Source of the DNA: Cellulomonas fimi ATCC 484 | GTDB lineage: Bacteria > Actinomycetota > Actinomycetes > Actinomycetales > Cellulomonadaceae | Reading direction: 5' to 3' | DNA length: 64,000 nt | NCBI RefSeq assembly: GCF_000212695.1 | Contig: NC_015514.1 | Location: 2,790,001 to 2,854,000, forward strand | Shown here: positions 39,596 through 48,262 of the stretch, piece by piece | How positions within the stretch are numbered: the first letter of the stretch is position 1 | Layout of the letters: each line of letters opens with the position of its first letter | The notes under the pieces: generated by a model | The model's database searches: none | What the model saw: only the letters and a program-made list of their open reading frames with translations | What the model was told of the DNA's origin: nothing | Made by a program: the position numbers and the translations under genes

Positions 39596-41526
39596 CGGTC
39601 GACGCACCTGCCGGGGACGGGCGAGGCACCGATCCCCGCGTGCCGTGGCGTGTCGACGGGCTGCTCGCCCCGTTCGTCCGAGCGGGGGCGCTCGCGTCGG
39701 CGGACGTCCATGTGGCGCGTCGGCTCGGGGCGATCGCGCACGAGACCGACGAGCGGGTGCACCTCGCGGTCGCGCTCGCGGTGGCGGCCGTGCGGGCCGG
39801 GTCGGTCTGCGTCGAGCTCGCCGACGCTCCGGGTGCGGTCGCCGCGCTGCTCGACGGGGCCGATCCCCCGCGTGCCGCCGACCTGCCCTGGCCCGCGCTC
39901 GACGGTCCCGACGGCTGGGTGGCCGCCGTGCGCCGGAGCCCGCTGGTCGGCGACGGGCTCGACGGTGCCGACGACCGGCCGGTCCGGTGGGTGGACGGCC
40001 GCGTCTACCTCGACCGGTACTGGCGCGACGAGCTGTCGGTCCGCCGCGAGGTCGAGGCACGCCTCGCTCGCGGGGCACCGGCCGCACCCGGGGCCGCGGA
40101 CGACCAGGCCGACATCGACGCGGCGGGCGGCGACGGGCCCGTCGACGGCAGCAACTGCAGCGACGGCGCGATCGACGACGTCGCACGCAGGCTGTTCCCC
40201 GCCGCGACCGACGACCGGCAGCGCGAGGCGCTGCGGACGGCGTCGACGTCGTTGCTGACGGTCCTGACGGGCGGCCCCGGCACGGGCAAGACCACGACGG
40301 TCGCGCGGCTCGTCGCCGCGCTGCAGGCGACCGCCGGACCGGGCCTGCGCGTCGCGCTCGCCGCGCCGACCGGAAAGGCCGCCTCCCGGCTCCAGGAGTC
40401 GGTCAACGCCCAGGTCGCGACCCTCGACGAGGATGACCGGGCGCGCGTCGGGACGCTCACGGCGACGACGCTGCACCGGCTGCTGGGGCCACGCCCGGGC
40501 AGCACGACCCGCTTCCGGCACGACCGGGACCGCCGCCTGCCGCACGACGTCGTCGTGGTCGACGAGTCCTCCATGGTGTCGTTGCCGCTCATGGCCCGGC
40601 TGGTGGAGGCGCTCCGGCCGGACGCCCGGCTCGTTCTCGTCGGTGACCCCGACCAGCTCGCCAGCGTCGAGGCGGGTGCCGTGCTGGGCGACCTCGTGGC
40701 GTCCCTGCACGGGCGCGCGGTGGTGCGGCTCACCCAGACCCACCGGTTCGGCGACGACCTTGCCGCACTCGCGGCGGCGGTCCGCGCGGGCGACGCCGAC
40801 GCCACGCTGGCCCTCCTGAGGACGGGCGGTGCGCACGTCCGTCTCACGGCCACGGAGGTCGACGCGCCGGCGCCGGACGACCTGGTCGGCCTGCGCCACG
40901 ACGTCGTCACCGCCGGTCGGGCGCTGGTCGCGGCCGCTCGTGCCGGCGACGCGGCCGCCGCGCTCGCGGCGCTCGGGCAGCACCGGCTGCTGCTCGCCCA
41001 CCGGGAGGGCCCGGCCGGCGTGGCCCGCTGGGCGGCCCAGGCGGAGGCGTGGGTCGAGGCCGCCACGGACGCGCGCGACTCCCGGGAGCCGTGGCCGTTG
41101 GGGCTGCCTCTGCTCGTCACGGAGAACGACCCGTCGAGCGGGTTGTCCAACGGCGACACCGGGGTCGTGGTCCGGGACCTGGTCGGCACCGGGACCCGTG
41201 GGCCGGCGGCGCACGGACCGGCACCGGGCGATGCCGTCGTCGTGGCGTTCGGCGATCCCGATCGTCCGCACCTGGTGCGGCCGCACCGGCTCCCCGCCGT
41301 GCAGCCGGTGCACGCGATGACGGTGCACCGGGGGCAGGGCAGCCAGTTCACGCGCGTGACCGTCCTGCTGCCGCCCGCGACGTCGCCGCTGCTGACCCGC
41401 GAGCTGCTCTACACCGCCGTGACGCGCGCCCGCGAGTCCGTGCACGTGATCGGCTCGCCCGACGCCGTGCGGGCAGCCGTCGAGCGACCCGTCCGACGTG
41501 CGAGCGGCCTACGGCACCCGCTGTGA
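39592..41526 (+). CDS. recD: exodeoxyribonuclease V alpha subunit (5'-3' helicase)
   Basis: 644 residues. SF1B helicase: Walker A TVLTGGPGTGKTTT near residue 225, ALAAPTGKAASRLQE for motif Ia, VVVDESSMVSLPLMARL for motif II, LVGDPDQLASVEAG for motif III, THRFGDDL, and at the end AMTVHRGQGSQF and LLYTAVTRAR for motifs V and VI. An acidic, Gly-rich insertion sits near residues 165-190. GTG overlaps the recB stop; the 3' end converges with and overlaps the acetyltransferase gene by 18 bases. Confidence 0.95.
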   Translation: MTVDAPAGDGRGTDPRVPWRVDGLLAPFVRAGALASADVHVARRLGAIAHETDERVHLAVALAVAAVRAGSVCVELADAPGAVAALLDGADPPRAADLPWPALDGPDGWVAAVRRSPLVGDGLDGADDRPVRWVDGRVYLDRYWRDELSVRREVEARLARGAPAAPGAADDQADIDAAGGDGPVDGSNCSDGAIDDVARRLFPAATDDRQREALRTASTSLLTVLTGGPGTGKTTTVARLVAALQATAGPGLRVALAAPTGKAASRLQESVNAQVATLDEDDRARVGTLTATTLHRLLGPRPGSTTRFRHDRDRRLPHDVVVVDESSMVSLPLMARLVEALRPDARLVLVGDPDQLASVEAGAVLGDLVASLHGRAVVRLTQTHRFGDDLAALAAAVRAGDADATLALLRTGGAHVRLTATEVDAPAPDDLVGLRHDVVTAGRALVAAARAGDAAAALAALGQHRLLLAHREGPAGVARWAAQAEAWVEAATDARDSREPWPLGLPLLVTENDPSSGLSNGDTGVVVRDLVGTGTRGPAAHGPAPGDAVVVAFGDPDRPHLVRPHRLPAVQPVHAMTVHRGQGSQFTRVTVLLPPATSPLLTRELLYTAVTRARESVHVIGSPDAVRAAVERPVRRASGLRHPL

Positions 41527-42006
41527 GGCGACGAGGTCCAGCCGGAAGTAGGCGCTGTGCGGGTCCGGCGCGTAGTCCGCGAACGGGCCGCAGGGCACGA
41601 ACCCCGCGCGCACGTAGAGGCGGCGGGCCGCGGCGAAGTAGTCCTGCGTCCCCGTCTCCAGGTGCAGCGTCCGGTACCCGCGGGAGGCCGACTCGGCGAC
41701 CGCCCGCGCGAGCAGCGTCGCGCCCACGCCGCGCCCCCGGGCCGGGACGGTGGTGCGCATGGACTTGAGCTCGCCGTCGGCCGGGGAGAGCTCCTTCACG
41801 GCGACGCACCCCAGGAGTGCCCCGCGCGCGTCGCGGGCGGTCCAGAACGTCACGGCAGGGTCGGTGAGGGAGGCGGGGTCGAGGGCGTGCACGGACTCGG
41901 GCGGCGACGTCGCGTACATGTCCGCGAGGTGCTCCTCGAGCAGCGCCCGCACGTCCGGGCGCAGCGGGTCGTCGGCGTCGACGACGACGGTCGTGGTGGT
42001 CGGCAC
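41509..42006 (-). CDS. GNAT-family N-acetyltransferase
   Basis: 165 residues. Acetyl-CoA binding motif A is seen as MRTTVPARGRGVGATLLARA, motif B as YFAAARRLYVRAGFV, with VAVKELSPADGELK before it. The pattern ELKSM plus GYRTLHLETG is similar to small GNAT enzymes annotated as PhnO- or YsnE-like. The acceptor is unknown. GTG at 42006 has AGGAGG about 10 bases upstream. Converges with recD. Confidence 0.88.
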   Translation of the reverse strand: MPTTTTVVVDADDPLRPDVRALLEEHLADMYATSPPESVHALDPASLTDPAVTFWTARDARGALLGCVAVKELSPADGELKSMRTTVPARGRGVGATLLARAVAESASRGYRTLHLETGTQDYFAAARRLYVRAGFVPCGPFADYAPDPHSAYFRLDLVASQRVP

Positions 42007-42168
42007 GGCGGCAGCTCCTCCTGGTCGGGTGTCGCACCACCCGCCGGCAGAGCCCGTCGACCCGCATCGGGGTGGCAGGGCGATCCTGGCGCGCCGATGT
42101 GTCGGCGGTGTTGCGCGCGCGGCGCGACGGTGAGCCCCTGACGCGGAGCGCGCGGCCGGCCGGCACGA

Positions 42169-42214
42169 CGACGCCCCGGTCACCGGCTCACGAGGAGCGG
42201 CGACCGGGGCGTCG
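42169..42214 (-). terminator. long hairpin downstream of the TcyP-like symporter
   Basis: Perfect 13-bp stem (42169-42181 with 42202-42214), extended inwards by three more pairs after one mismatch. It lies 212 bases after the symporter stop and 162 bases ahead of the acetyltransferase start, in a 419-bp gap without a gene. Confidence 0.6.
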
Positions 42215-42221
42215 GCGGCAC

Positions 42222-42415
42222 GGTCGACCGGCCGGGCCTTCACCGCACGGGCGGCGAGGGGCGCCGGGGGCGCAGTCGACCGGCCGGGCCCGTCACCGCA
42301 CCGGCGGCGAAGGGCACCGAGGGGCGCGGTCGGCCAGCCGGGCCCGTCACGCCGCGGGCGGCGCGGGGCGTCAGCCGGGCCGGGCACGCCGCGGGCGGCG
42401 CGGGGCGTCGGCCGG
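42222..42415. repeat. imperfect tandem repeats between acetyltransferase and symporter genes
   Basis: Three to four degenerate copies of a unit of about 53 bases built on GACCGGCCGGGCCCGTCACCGC followed by GGCGGCGAGGGGCGC. They begin near 42222, 42275 and 42330, with a shorter copy near 42370. No reading frame runs through convincingly. It may be a transcription-ending or chromosome-packing element. Confidence 0.55.
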
Positions 42416-42425
42416 CAGACGCGCG

Positions 42426-43874
42426 TCAGGCCGTGCGGACCGGCTCCCGCTGTGCGGGCACGTCCCGCGACACCGCGTCCTGCTCGGCCCCGACGGCGGT
42501 CGTGTCGTCGGCCGCGGGCTCGTCGTCGGTGAACAGGTTCTCGGCGGACGCCGAGGCGTACCGGTCGAGGTCGAGGATGCCCTCGCGCTTGGCGACGACG
42601 GTCGGCACGAGCGCCTGGCCGGCGACGTTCACCGCGGTGCGGCCCATGTCGAGGATCGGGTCGATCGCGAGGAGCAGCCCGACGCCGGCGAGCGGCAGCC
42701 CGAGCGTCGACAGCGTGAGGGTCAGCATGACGACGGCACCGGTGAGGCCCGCGGTCGCGGCGGACCCGACGACGGACACGAACGCGATGAGCAGGTAGTC
42801 GGTGACGGACAGGTCGACGCCGAACAGCTGGGCGACGAAGATCGCGGAGATCGCCGGGTAGATCGAGGCGCAGCCGTCCATCTTGGTGGTCGCGGCGAGC
42901 GGCACGGCGAACGACGCGTACGAGCGCGGCACCCCGAGGTTCCGCTCGACGACCCGCTCGGTCACGGGCAGGGTGCCGACGGACGAGCGGGACACGAACG
43001 CGAGCTGGATCGCGGGCCAGGCGCCGCGGAAGAAGCTCGCGACCCCGAGGCCGTTGGTGCGCAGCACGATCGGGTAGACGACGAGCAGCACGACGGCCAG
43101 GCCGGTGTAGATCGCGACCGCGTACGTGCCGAGCGGAGCGAGCAGGTCCCAGCCGTAGGTCGCGACGGCCTTGCCGATGAGGCCGAGGGTGCCGAGCGGC
43201 GCGAGCCGGATGATCCACCACAGGACCTTCTGGACGACGGCGAGCGCGGACCGGTTGAAGGCGAGGAAGGGCTCGGCGGCTTTGCCGGTGCGCAGCGCGG
43301 CGATGCCGATGACGAGCGCGACGACGACGATCTGCAGGACGTTGAAGGAGATCGAGGTGGTCGCGGTGAACGAGCCGTCGTCGCCGGGCGTGACCTGCGT
43401 GCCGGCACCGAGGCCCAGCACGTTGCCGGGGATCAGACCGTTGAGGAAGTCGAGCCAGGAGCCGGTGGAGCTCGGCTCGCTGCCCCCCGCGGGGTCGAGC
43501 GTGGAGCGCGACCCCGGCTGGAAGACGAGGCCCAGGCCGATGCCGACGGCGACGGAGATCGCGGCGGTGATCGCGAACCACAGGAGCGTCTGGCCGGCGA
43601 GGCGTGCGGCGTTGGTGACCTGCCGCAGGTTCGCGATGGAGGTGACGATCGCGAGGAACACGAGCGGCGGGACGATTGCCTTGAGCAGGGTGACGAACGA
43701 CGAGCCGATGGTGTCGAGCGTGGTGGTCAGCCAGTTCGGGGTGCCGTCGGCGGTGGGGCCCATCTGGAGGGCGACCCAGCCGAGGAGCACGCCGAGGGCG
43801 AGCCCCAGCAGGACCTGGACGGTGAACGAGGGGAAGCGCAGCCGGCGCTTCGGCTGCACGGCGGTGTCGGGCAC
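42426..43874 (-). CDS. dicarboxylate/amino acid:cation symporter, TcyP-like (probable cystine uptake)
   Basis: 482 residues, DAACS family with eight membrane helices and two re-entrant loops. The substrate-loop phrases AFVSRSSVGTLPV, KMDGCASIYPAI and DPILDMGRTAVNVAG look closer to the Bacillus cystine transporter TcyP (as I recall it: TSRSSAG, NGCAGIYPA) than to GltP, which has serine-rich SSSAATLP and NMDG. I use the GTG at 43874 with AAAGG 8 bases upstream; an in-frame GTG at 43907 has no ribosome site. A cysteine-type leader peptide gene lies 148 bases upstream on the same strand, which supports sulfur-amino-acid control. Family certain, cystine substrate inferred. Confidence 0.85.
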   Translation of the reverse strand: MPDTAVQPKRRLRFPSFTVQVLLGLALGVLLGWVALQMGPTADGTPNWLTTTLDTIGSSFVTLLKAIVPPLVFLAIVTSIANLRQVTNAARLAGQTLLWFAITAAISVAVGIGLGLVFQPGSRSTLDPAGGSEPSSTGSWLDFLNGLIPGNVLGLGAGTQVTPGDDGSFTATTSISFNVLQIVVVALVIGIAALRTGKAAEPFLAFNRSALAVVQKVLWWIIRLAPLGTLGLIGKAVATYGWDLLAPLGTYAVAIYTGLAVVLLVVYPIVLRTNGLGVASFFRGAWPAIQLAFVSRSSVGTLPVTERVVERNLGVPRSYASFAVPLAATTKMDGCASIYPAISAIFVAQLFGVDLSVTDYLLIAFVSVVGSAATAGLTGAVVMLTLTLSTLGLPLAGVGLLLAIDPILDMGRTAVNVAGQALVPTVVAKREGILDLDRYASASAENLFTDDEPAADDTTAVGAEQDAVSRDVPAQREPVRTA

Positions 43875-44021
43875 GACGAGGCCTTTCGGAGGCGTGCGCA
43901 GGGGCACGTCACGACGAGGTCGGAGGGCGTCGGAACGACGCGGGTGCCGGCCGGGACGGCGCGGACGGGTGCGGGCGGCGCGGGACCGACCGGGTGCGGG
44001 GGCGGGCGTCGAGCCCGCGGG

Positions 44022-44105
44022 TCAGCGACCGGACGGGAGCCGACAGAGCGCGCTGGAGACCCGGTGCAGGTCGACGGCGCGGCGCTCGGTCAGGCACGTG
44101 CTCAC
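44022..44105 (-). CDS. short leader peptide of the cysteine-linked actinobacterial type, upstream of the symporter
   Basis: 27 codons from a GTG at 44105; an in-frame ATG at 44153 would give 43. The translation contains LTERRAVDLHRVSSALCR. This fits the R-R-x-V-D-L-x-R-x-x-S-A-x-C-R pattern of peptides that annotators call putative leader peptide upstream of sulfur metabolism genes in Actinobacteria. It ends 148 bases ahead of the symporter on the same strand, and the spacer is rich in inverted GC blocks that could form alternative hairpins. A weak GGGAG lies 9 bases before the GTG. The rest of the 471-bp gap (43875-44345) holds no other gene that I can support. Confidence 0.65.
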   Translation of the reverse strand: MSTCLTERRAVDLHRVSSALCRLPSGR

Positions 44106-44263
44106 AGGTGCGGGCTCCCGGGTCTCGGTGCGGCGGCCGTGGTCGGCGGCCATGGGTCGTAACGATGCGACCCGGGCGATTCTTCCGGCCGGGGCCCGGA
44201 TCCGCACGATGAGTCGGACGTCACAGGCAAGCGCATCCCACCCGGAGCACGTCGGCTCTCCCG

Positions 44264-44291
44264 CGTCGCCGCCTCCGGCACGGCGGCGACG
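44264..44291 (-). terminator. hairpin after the second GNAT gene
   Basis: Perfect 10-bp stem CGTCGCCGCC/GGCGGCGACG with an eight-base loop, 55 bases past the acetyltransferase stop and upstream of the leader peptide. Confidence 0.6.
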
Positions 44292-44345
44292 AGGAGGACG
44301 AGCGGGTGGACCGCGTCGTGCCCGGTCGCCCGGCCGCCCGGTCGG

Positions 44346-44942
44346 TCAGAGGTCGAGGCGGACCACCGCCCGGCGACCGGACCGGCGCACCTCGCGCATC
44401 CCCGCGGCCACGAACATGGCGACGGTCCCGGGATGCAGCTCGACCGGCAGCGCGGCGGTCGTCGTCATCGGGTACGCCTCGACGGCCCGCGCCCCCGCAC
44501 GCCGGGCGACGTCGACCGCGGCCGCGGCGAGGGCCGTCGCCACGCCCTCGCGCCCGTACCCGGCCCGCGTGACGAAGCACGTCACCGCCCACACGCCGGG
44601 ATCCTGGCGGTCCTCGTCGCGCCCCTCCCACGGCACGCGGGTACGCAGCAGCAGCCGGTCGTGGTCCCGTCGGGGCGCGACGGCGCACCAGCCGACGGGG
44701 TCGTCGTGCAGGTACCCGACGAGGCCGACGGCCGTGGCCGGCCCGCTGACGTCCGCGACCTGCGCGCGCAGCCGCGCCTCGAGCGCCTCGGCGCCGACCC
44801 CGGCCCACGTCTCCCGCGGTGCCATCCGGTACCGCTGGCACCAGCACCGCGCACCGTCGGCGCGCGACGCCAGCACGGTGCGCACGTCCTCCCAGCGGTC
44901 GGCGTCGGCCACGGCGACGCGCCACCCCACGGGTCCGGTCAT
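44346..44942 (-). CDS. GNAT-family N-acetyltransferase with Cys/Trp-rich N-terminus
   Basis: 198 residues. The N-terminal half has DGARCWCQRYRM, a Cys-Trp-Cys-Gln motif common in a subgroup of uncharacterised GNAT proteins. The acetyl-CoA loop is CFVTRAGYGREGVATALAAAA and the closing strand carries GARAVEAYPM. ATG at 44942 lies 7 bases after a TAGGGT box without ribosome site, so leaderless. Substrate unknown. Confidence 0.85.
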   Translation of the reverse strand: MTGPVGWRVAVADADRWEDVRTVLASRADGARCWCQRYRMAPRETWAGVGAEALEARLRAQVADVSGPATAVGLVGYLHDDPVGWCAVAPRRDHDRLLLRTRVPWEGRDEDRQDPGVWAVTCFVTRAGYGREGVATALAAAAVDVARRAGARAVEAYPMTTTAALPVELHPGTVAMFVAAGMREVRRSGRRAVVRLDL

Positions 44943-44949
44943 GCGCGGG

Positions 44950-44955
44950 ACCCTA
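44950..44955 (-). promoter_or_regulatory. -10 box of the second GNAT gene, leaderless
   Basis: TAGGGT on the minus strand, 7 bases before the ATG at 44942. Confidence 0.5.
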
Positions 44956-45043
44956 GCGGCACGGTCCGACAGGCCGGCCGCTGCCTCGCGCACCGTCGCG
45001 GGTCCGGCGCGCCGACCGAGCACCGCCCGCGGACGGCCCCGGG

Positions 45044-46300
45044 TCAGAGCCAGGGCGCGCAGGCCCCCGCACCGGCGAGCGCGAGGCCCGTGAGGTCGCC
45101 CGCCTGGAGCTCGGTGACGCCCGGGTCGGAGCGCGGCGCCATGAGCTGCGTCGGGTCGTCGACGTGCGCGAGCCCGACGACGTGCGCGAGCTCGTGCACG
45201 ACCACCGAGCGGGCGATCGCGGTGCCGTCGGGGGTCGCGAGGATCTCGGTGATCCCGGCCGCGTCGAGCGAGACCGACCCCGACACCGTGACGCGCGGGT
45301 GGTCGCCGACGACGGTCGTCACGGGCCCGCCGACGCCCGCGACCGAGCCCGCGAGCCGCGGGTCCTCGGTCTCGTCGGACCAGGTGACGAGCACCGGCGC
45401 CCAGCGCTCGCCGTACCGGTCGGGCTGGTAGGCGCTGCGGTCGTCCGACGGGCCCTCGTCGGTCTCGCCGTCGTCGACGAACACCAGGCCGGTCGCGGCG
45501 GACAGCCGCTGGACCGCCTCGTCGACGAGCGCCGCACCGCCCGCCGGGGCGCCGTCGGGACGCACGACGTAGTGGACGGGTCGGCACGGGTCGAACGAGA
45601 CGGGCGCCGTCCCCCCGGGCTGCGTCTGGAGGAACGCGTGCGCACGGCTGACCTCGCGCAGCGGCGGCACGGGCGCGAGGCGTTCGGCGGCGAGATCGAC
45701 ACCGGCGGGCGGCAGCGCGTCCCCGTGCACCCCGAGCGTCACGGCACCGTCGCGCACCTCGAGACGTGCGCTCGTGACCCGACCCACGAGGTCCCGGGTC
45801 TCGTCGAGCGAGTGCGGGCCGAACGTCGCGACCAGCGCGGCGAGCACGGTCACGACGACGAGCCGCGTCAACCAGGGCCGGCGTCGCGGCGGCCACGCCG
45901 TCGGACGTCCGGGCGACCGGGACGCGCGCACGGCCCGGCCGGGGCTGCGCGTGGCCCGGGTGCGGTCCACCCACGCGTCGCTCAGCAGCGCGTTCGCGTC
46001 GTCCTCGGGGGGTCCTGACGCGCGCACCGCCGCCGCGGTCGCCGGGAGGTCGACCGCCGGGCGCCCGGCCGCGTGACCGTCGACGCCAGGGCGCGGGGCG
46101 GCCGGGTCGTCGACCACCGGCACCTCGCGGTGGGCCGGTCCGGCCGCGAGGTGGTCGGCGGTCGCGTCGCCGGCGGCGCCGTCGCTCGGCACCTCGTGCC
46201 GGCGCCGGTGCTCGTCCACGACCCACTGCGGCGTGCGGCCGGTCGGTGACGTCGGCAGGGTCGCGGGTCGCCCGGGCGTCACCGGCTCGTCTGGAGTCAC
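45044..46300 (-). CDS. membrane-anchored matrixin-like zinc metalloprotease
   Basis: 418 residues from a GTG at 46300; this start is uncertain because no ribosome site or clear -10 box precedes it. Residues 1-125 are Pro/Asp/Ala-rich and probably cytosolic, followed by one membrane segment (LTRLVVVTVLAALVATFG) and an extracellular part. The zinc site is VVHELAHVVGLAHVDDPTQLM near residue 385, a full H-E-x-x-H-x-x-G-x-x-H metzincin motif with a methionine following. The domain before it carries FDPCRPVHYVV and VQRLSAATGLVFVDDG, usual in bacterial matrixin-like proteins. Likely cleaves wall or secreted proteins outside the membrane; no target can be named. Confidence 0.8.
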   Translation of the reverse strand: MTPDEPVTPGRPATLPTSPTGRTPQWVVDEHRRRHEVPSDGAAGDATADHLAAGPAHREVPVVDDPAAPRPGVDGHAAGRPAVDLPATAAAVRASGPPEDDANALLSDAWVDRTRATRSPGRAVRASRSPGRPTAWPPRRRPWLTRLVVVTVLAALVATFGPHSLDETRDLVGRVTSARLEVRDGAVTLGVHGDALPPAGVDLAAERLAPVPPLREVSRAHAFLQTQPGGTAPVSFDPCRPVHYVVRPDGAPAGGAALVDEAVQRLSAATGLVFVDDGETDEGPSDDRSAYQPDRYGERWAPVLVTWSDETEDPRLAGSVAGVGGPVTTVVGDHPRVTVSGSVSLDAAGITEILATPDGTAIARSVVVHELAHVVGLAHVDDPTQLMAPRSDPGVTELQAGDLTGLALAGAGACAPWL

Positions 46301-46447
46301 GTCCGAGGGATCGGCAGGCGGGGCCTGCGTCTGAGGCGCCGCGCGACCGGATCCGCGTCGTCCACCCCGACGAGTTCCGGCGCGTGCGGGAGTCTGTGGT
46401 GGTGAGCGGGCGTCGTCGTCCGCGACCGCCGACCCGAGGAGCACGCC

Positions 46448-47326
46448 ATGACCACCACCACGGAGACCCGCACCCTCGACGTCCCCGGTGCGACGCTCGC
46501 CTACGACGTGCACGGCCCCCTGCCGACCGCGGACGGCCGGCCGCCGGTGCTCGTCGTGGGTCAGCCCATGGAGGGCCCGTACTTCCACAAGCTCGCGTCG
46601 CTGCTGACCGGTCGCACCGCCGTCACGTACGACCCCCGCGGGCTCGGGCGCAGCACGCGGCACGACGGCGGGACGACGAACGACCCCGTCGTGCAGGCGG
46701 AGGACCTGCACGCGCTCGTCGGGGCGCTCGGCGCGGGGCCCGTCGACCTGTTCGGCTCGAGCGGCGGCGCGATCACGGGTCTCGCGCTCGTCACCGCGCA
46801 CCCCGAGGACGTCCGCACGCTCGTCGCGCACGAGCCGCCGCTGCTCACGGTCCTGCCCGACGCCGAGGCGGCCGCCGCCGCGGGTCGCCGCGTCGACGAG
46901 GCGTACCAGCGGCACGGCTGGGGCACGGGCATGGCGACGTTCATCGCCCTCGCGTCGTGGAAGGGCGAGATCACGGACGACGTCGTCCGCGAGCCCGTCG
47001 ACCCGGCGCAGTTCGGCTTCCCCAGCGACGACGACGGCCGCCGCGACGACGCGCTCCTGTCCGGCGTGTCCGCACCCGTCACGGCGTACCGCCCGGACGT
47101 CGACGCCCTCGCGGCCGCACCGACGCGGATCGTGCTGGCCGTCGGGGAGGAGAGCCGCGACCTGCTGACCTGGCGCGCGCCCGAGGCGCTCGCGGCACGG
47201 CTCGGCCTCGAGCTCACCGTGTTCCCCGGCGACCACGGCGGCTTCCTGGACCCGGCGAACGGGTACGGCGGCGTACCGGAGGCGTTCGCGGCGCGTCTGC
47301 TGGAGGTGCTCGCCGACGGCGCATGA
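46448..47326 (+). CDS. alpha/beta hydrolase
   Basis: 292 residues. Nucleophile elbow LFGSSGGAITG near residue 105 with serine in place, the oxyanion region PVLVVGQPMEGP, and a C-terminal histidine in FPGDHGGFLDP. TYDPRGLGRST is the usual strand 4 signature of the esterase/epoxide hydrolase type. ATG at 46448 has GAGGAG 7 bases upstream. Diverges from the protease. Single gene; substrate unknown. Confidence 0.9.
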   Translation: MTTTTETRTLDVPGATLAYDVHGPLPTADGRPPVLVVGQPMEGPYFHKLASLLTGRTAVTYDPRGLGRSTRHDGGTTNDPVVQAEDLHALVGALGAGPVDLFGSSGGAITGLALVTAHPEDVRTLVAHEPPLLTVLPDAEAAAAAGRRVDEAYQRHGWGTGMATFIALASWKGEITDDVVREPVDPAQFGFPSDDDGRRDDALLSGVSAPVTAYRPDVDALAAAPTRIVLAVGEESRDLLTWRAPEALAARLGLELTVFPGDHGGFLDPANGYGGVPEAFAARLLEVLADGA

Positions 47327-47387
47327 CGTCGCGTCCCGCGCGCTGGTCGGGCGTGCCGGGGGCGGGTCGACGCGGGACGATGCCCAC

Positions 47388-48242
47388 GTGAGCGACGACG
47401 CCCCGCCCCCGGCCCCGACCGCCGGACAGGACCCCGTGGCCCGGGACACCTACCGTCACCTGCGACTGATCCTCGTCGCGCTGCCGACGTTGCTGCTCGT
47501 CGGGACGCTGCTGATCTTCGTCGTGACGGGACGGTTCGAGACGTCACTCAGCGCGTACTACCTCGGCCCGATCCGCGACACGTTCGTCGGCGCGATGATC
47601 GGGATCGCGGTCTGCCTCGTCGCGTACCGCGGCGACCCGCCGATCGAGGACTTCGCGCTCAACCTCGCGGGCTTCTACGCGGTGTTCGTGGCGCTCGTGC
47701 CCACCGGCCTCGCGGAGTCGCTCGACGGCATGGGGCCCGCGCAGCGTGCCGAGACCGTCGACGCGCTGCGCGTGACCGTGATCGGCGCGCTCCTGGTGAC
47801 CGCGGCCTTCCTGCTCGCGGACTGGCGCACGCGTCAGCTGTCCCCCCAGACGCTCATGGCGACGCCCAAGCGCCGGCTCGCGTTCCTCGCCCTGGGCGCG
47901 CTGTGGGTCGCGTTCGTCCTGCTCGTGTTCTACCGGCTCGTCGAGGGCGACGCGTTCGGCGGCGTGCACCTGAGCGCCGCGTACCTGCTGGTGGTGAGCC
48001 TGGCGCTGGCGGTCGCGAGCCACGGGTGGCCGGTCGACGGCCAGCCGACGGCGTTCCGCGCGACGTACCGGGTGCTCGCGATCCTCATGCTGCTCGGCGG
48101 GGTGCTGCTCGTGGTGCTGCGCGCGGCGGGCTGGCGCTACACCACGCTGTTCGTCGAGTGGTACGAGATCGCGCTGTTCCTCGTCTTCTGGGTGCTGGAG
48201 ACCCGCCGGACGTGGAACGTGCCGCGCCCGGCGCCGCGCTGA
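47388..48242 (+). CDS. eight-helix membrane protein of unknown function
   Basis: 284 residues with about eight hydrophobic segments: the first at LRLILVALPTLLLVGTLLIF, the last at YEIALFLVFWVLE. Polar landmarks are SAYYLGPIRDTFVGAM between helices 1 and 2 and VEWYEIALFL near the end; these resemble uncharacterised actinobacterial membrane proteins, but I cannot name a family. GTG at 47388 has no ribosome site; GACGAT lies 6 bases before it, one mismatch from TANNNT. Ends 20 bases before the convergent gltD. Confidence 0.75.
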   Translation: MSDDAPPPAPTAGQDPVARDTYRHLRLILVALPTLLLVGTLLIFVVTGRFETSLSAYYLGPIRDTFVGAMIGIAVCLVAYRGDPPIEDFALNLAGFYAVFVALVPTGLAESLDGMGPAQRAETVDALRVTVIGALLVTAAFLLADWRTRQLSPQTLMATPKRRLAFLALGALWVAFVLLVFYRLVEGDAFGGVHLSAAYLLVVSLALAVASHGWPVDGQPTAFRATYRVLAILMLLGGVLLVVLRAAGWRYTTLFVEWYEIALFLVFWVLETRRTWNVPRPAPR

Positions 48243-48262
48243 GCGTCCGGTCCGTCACACGG

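Noticed and set aside
44346..46226. 626-codon minus-strand frame spanning the acetyltransferase and protease
   Set aside because: Only its last 199 codons match a recognisable protein with its own promoter and ATG; the upstream part is antisense or off-frame to the protease gene.
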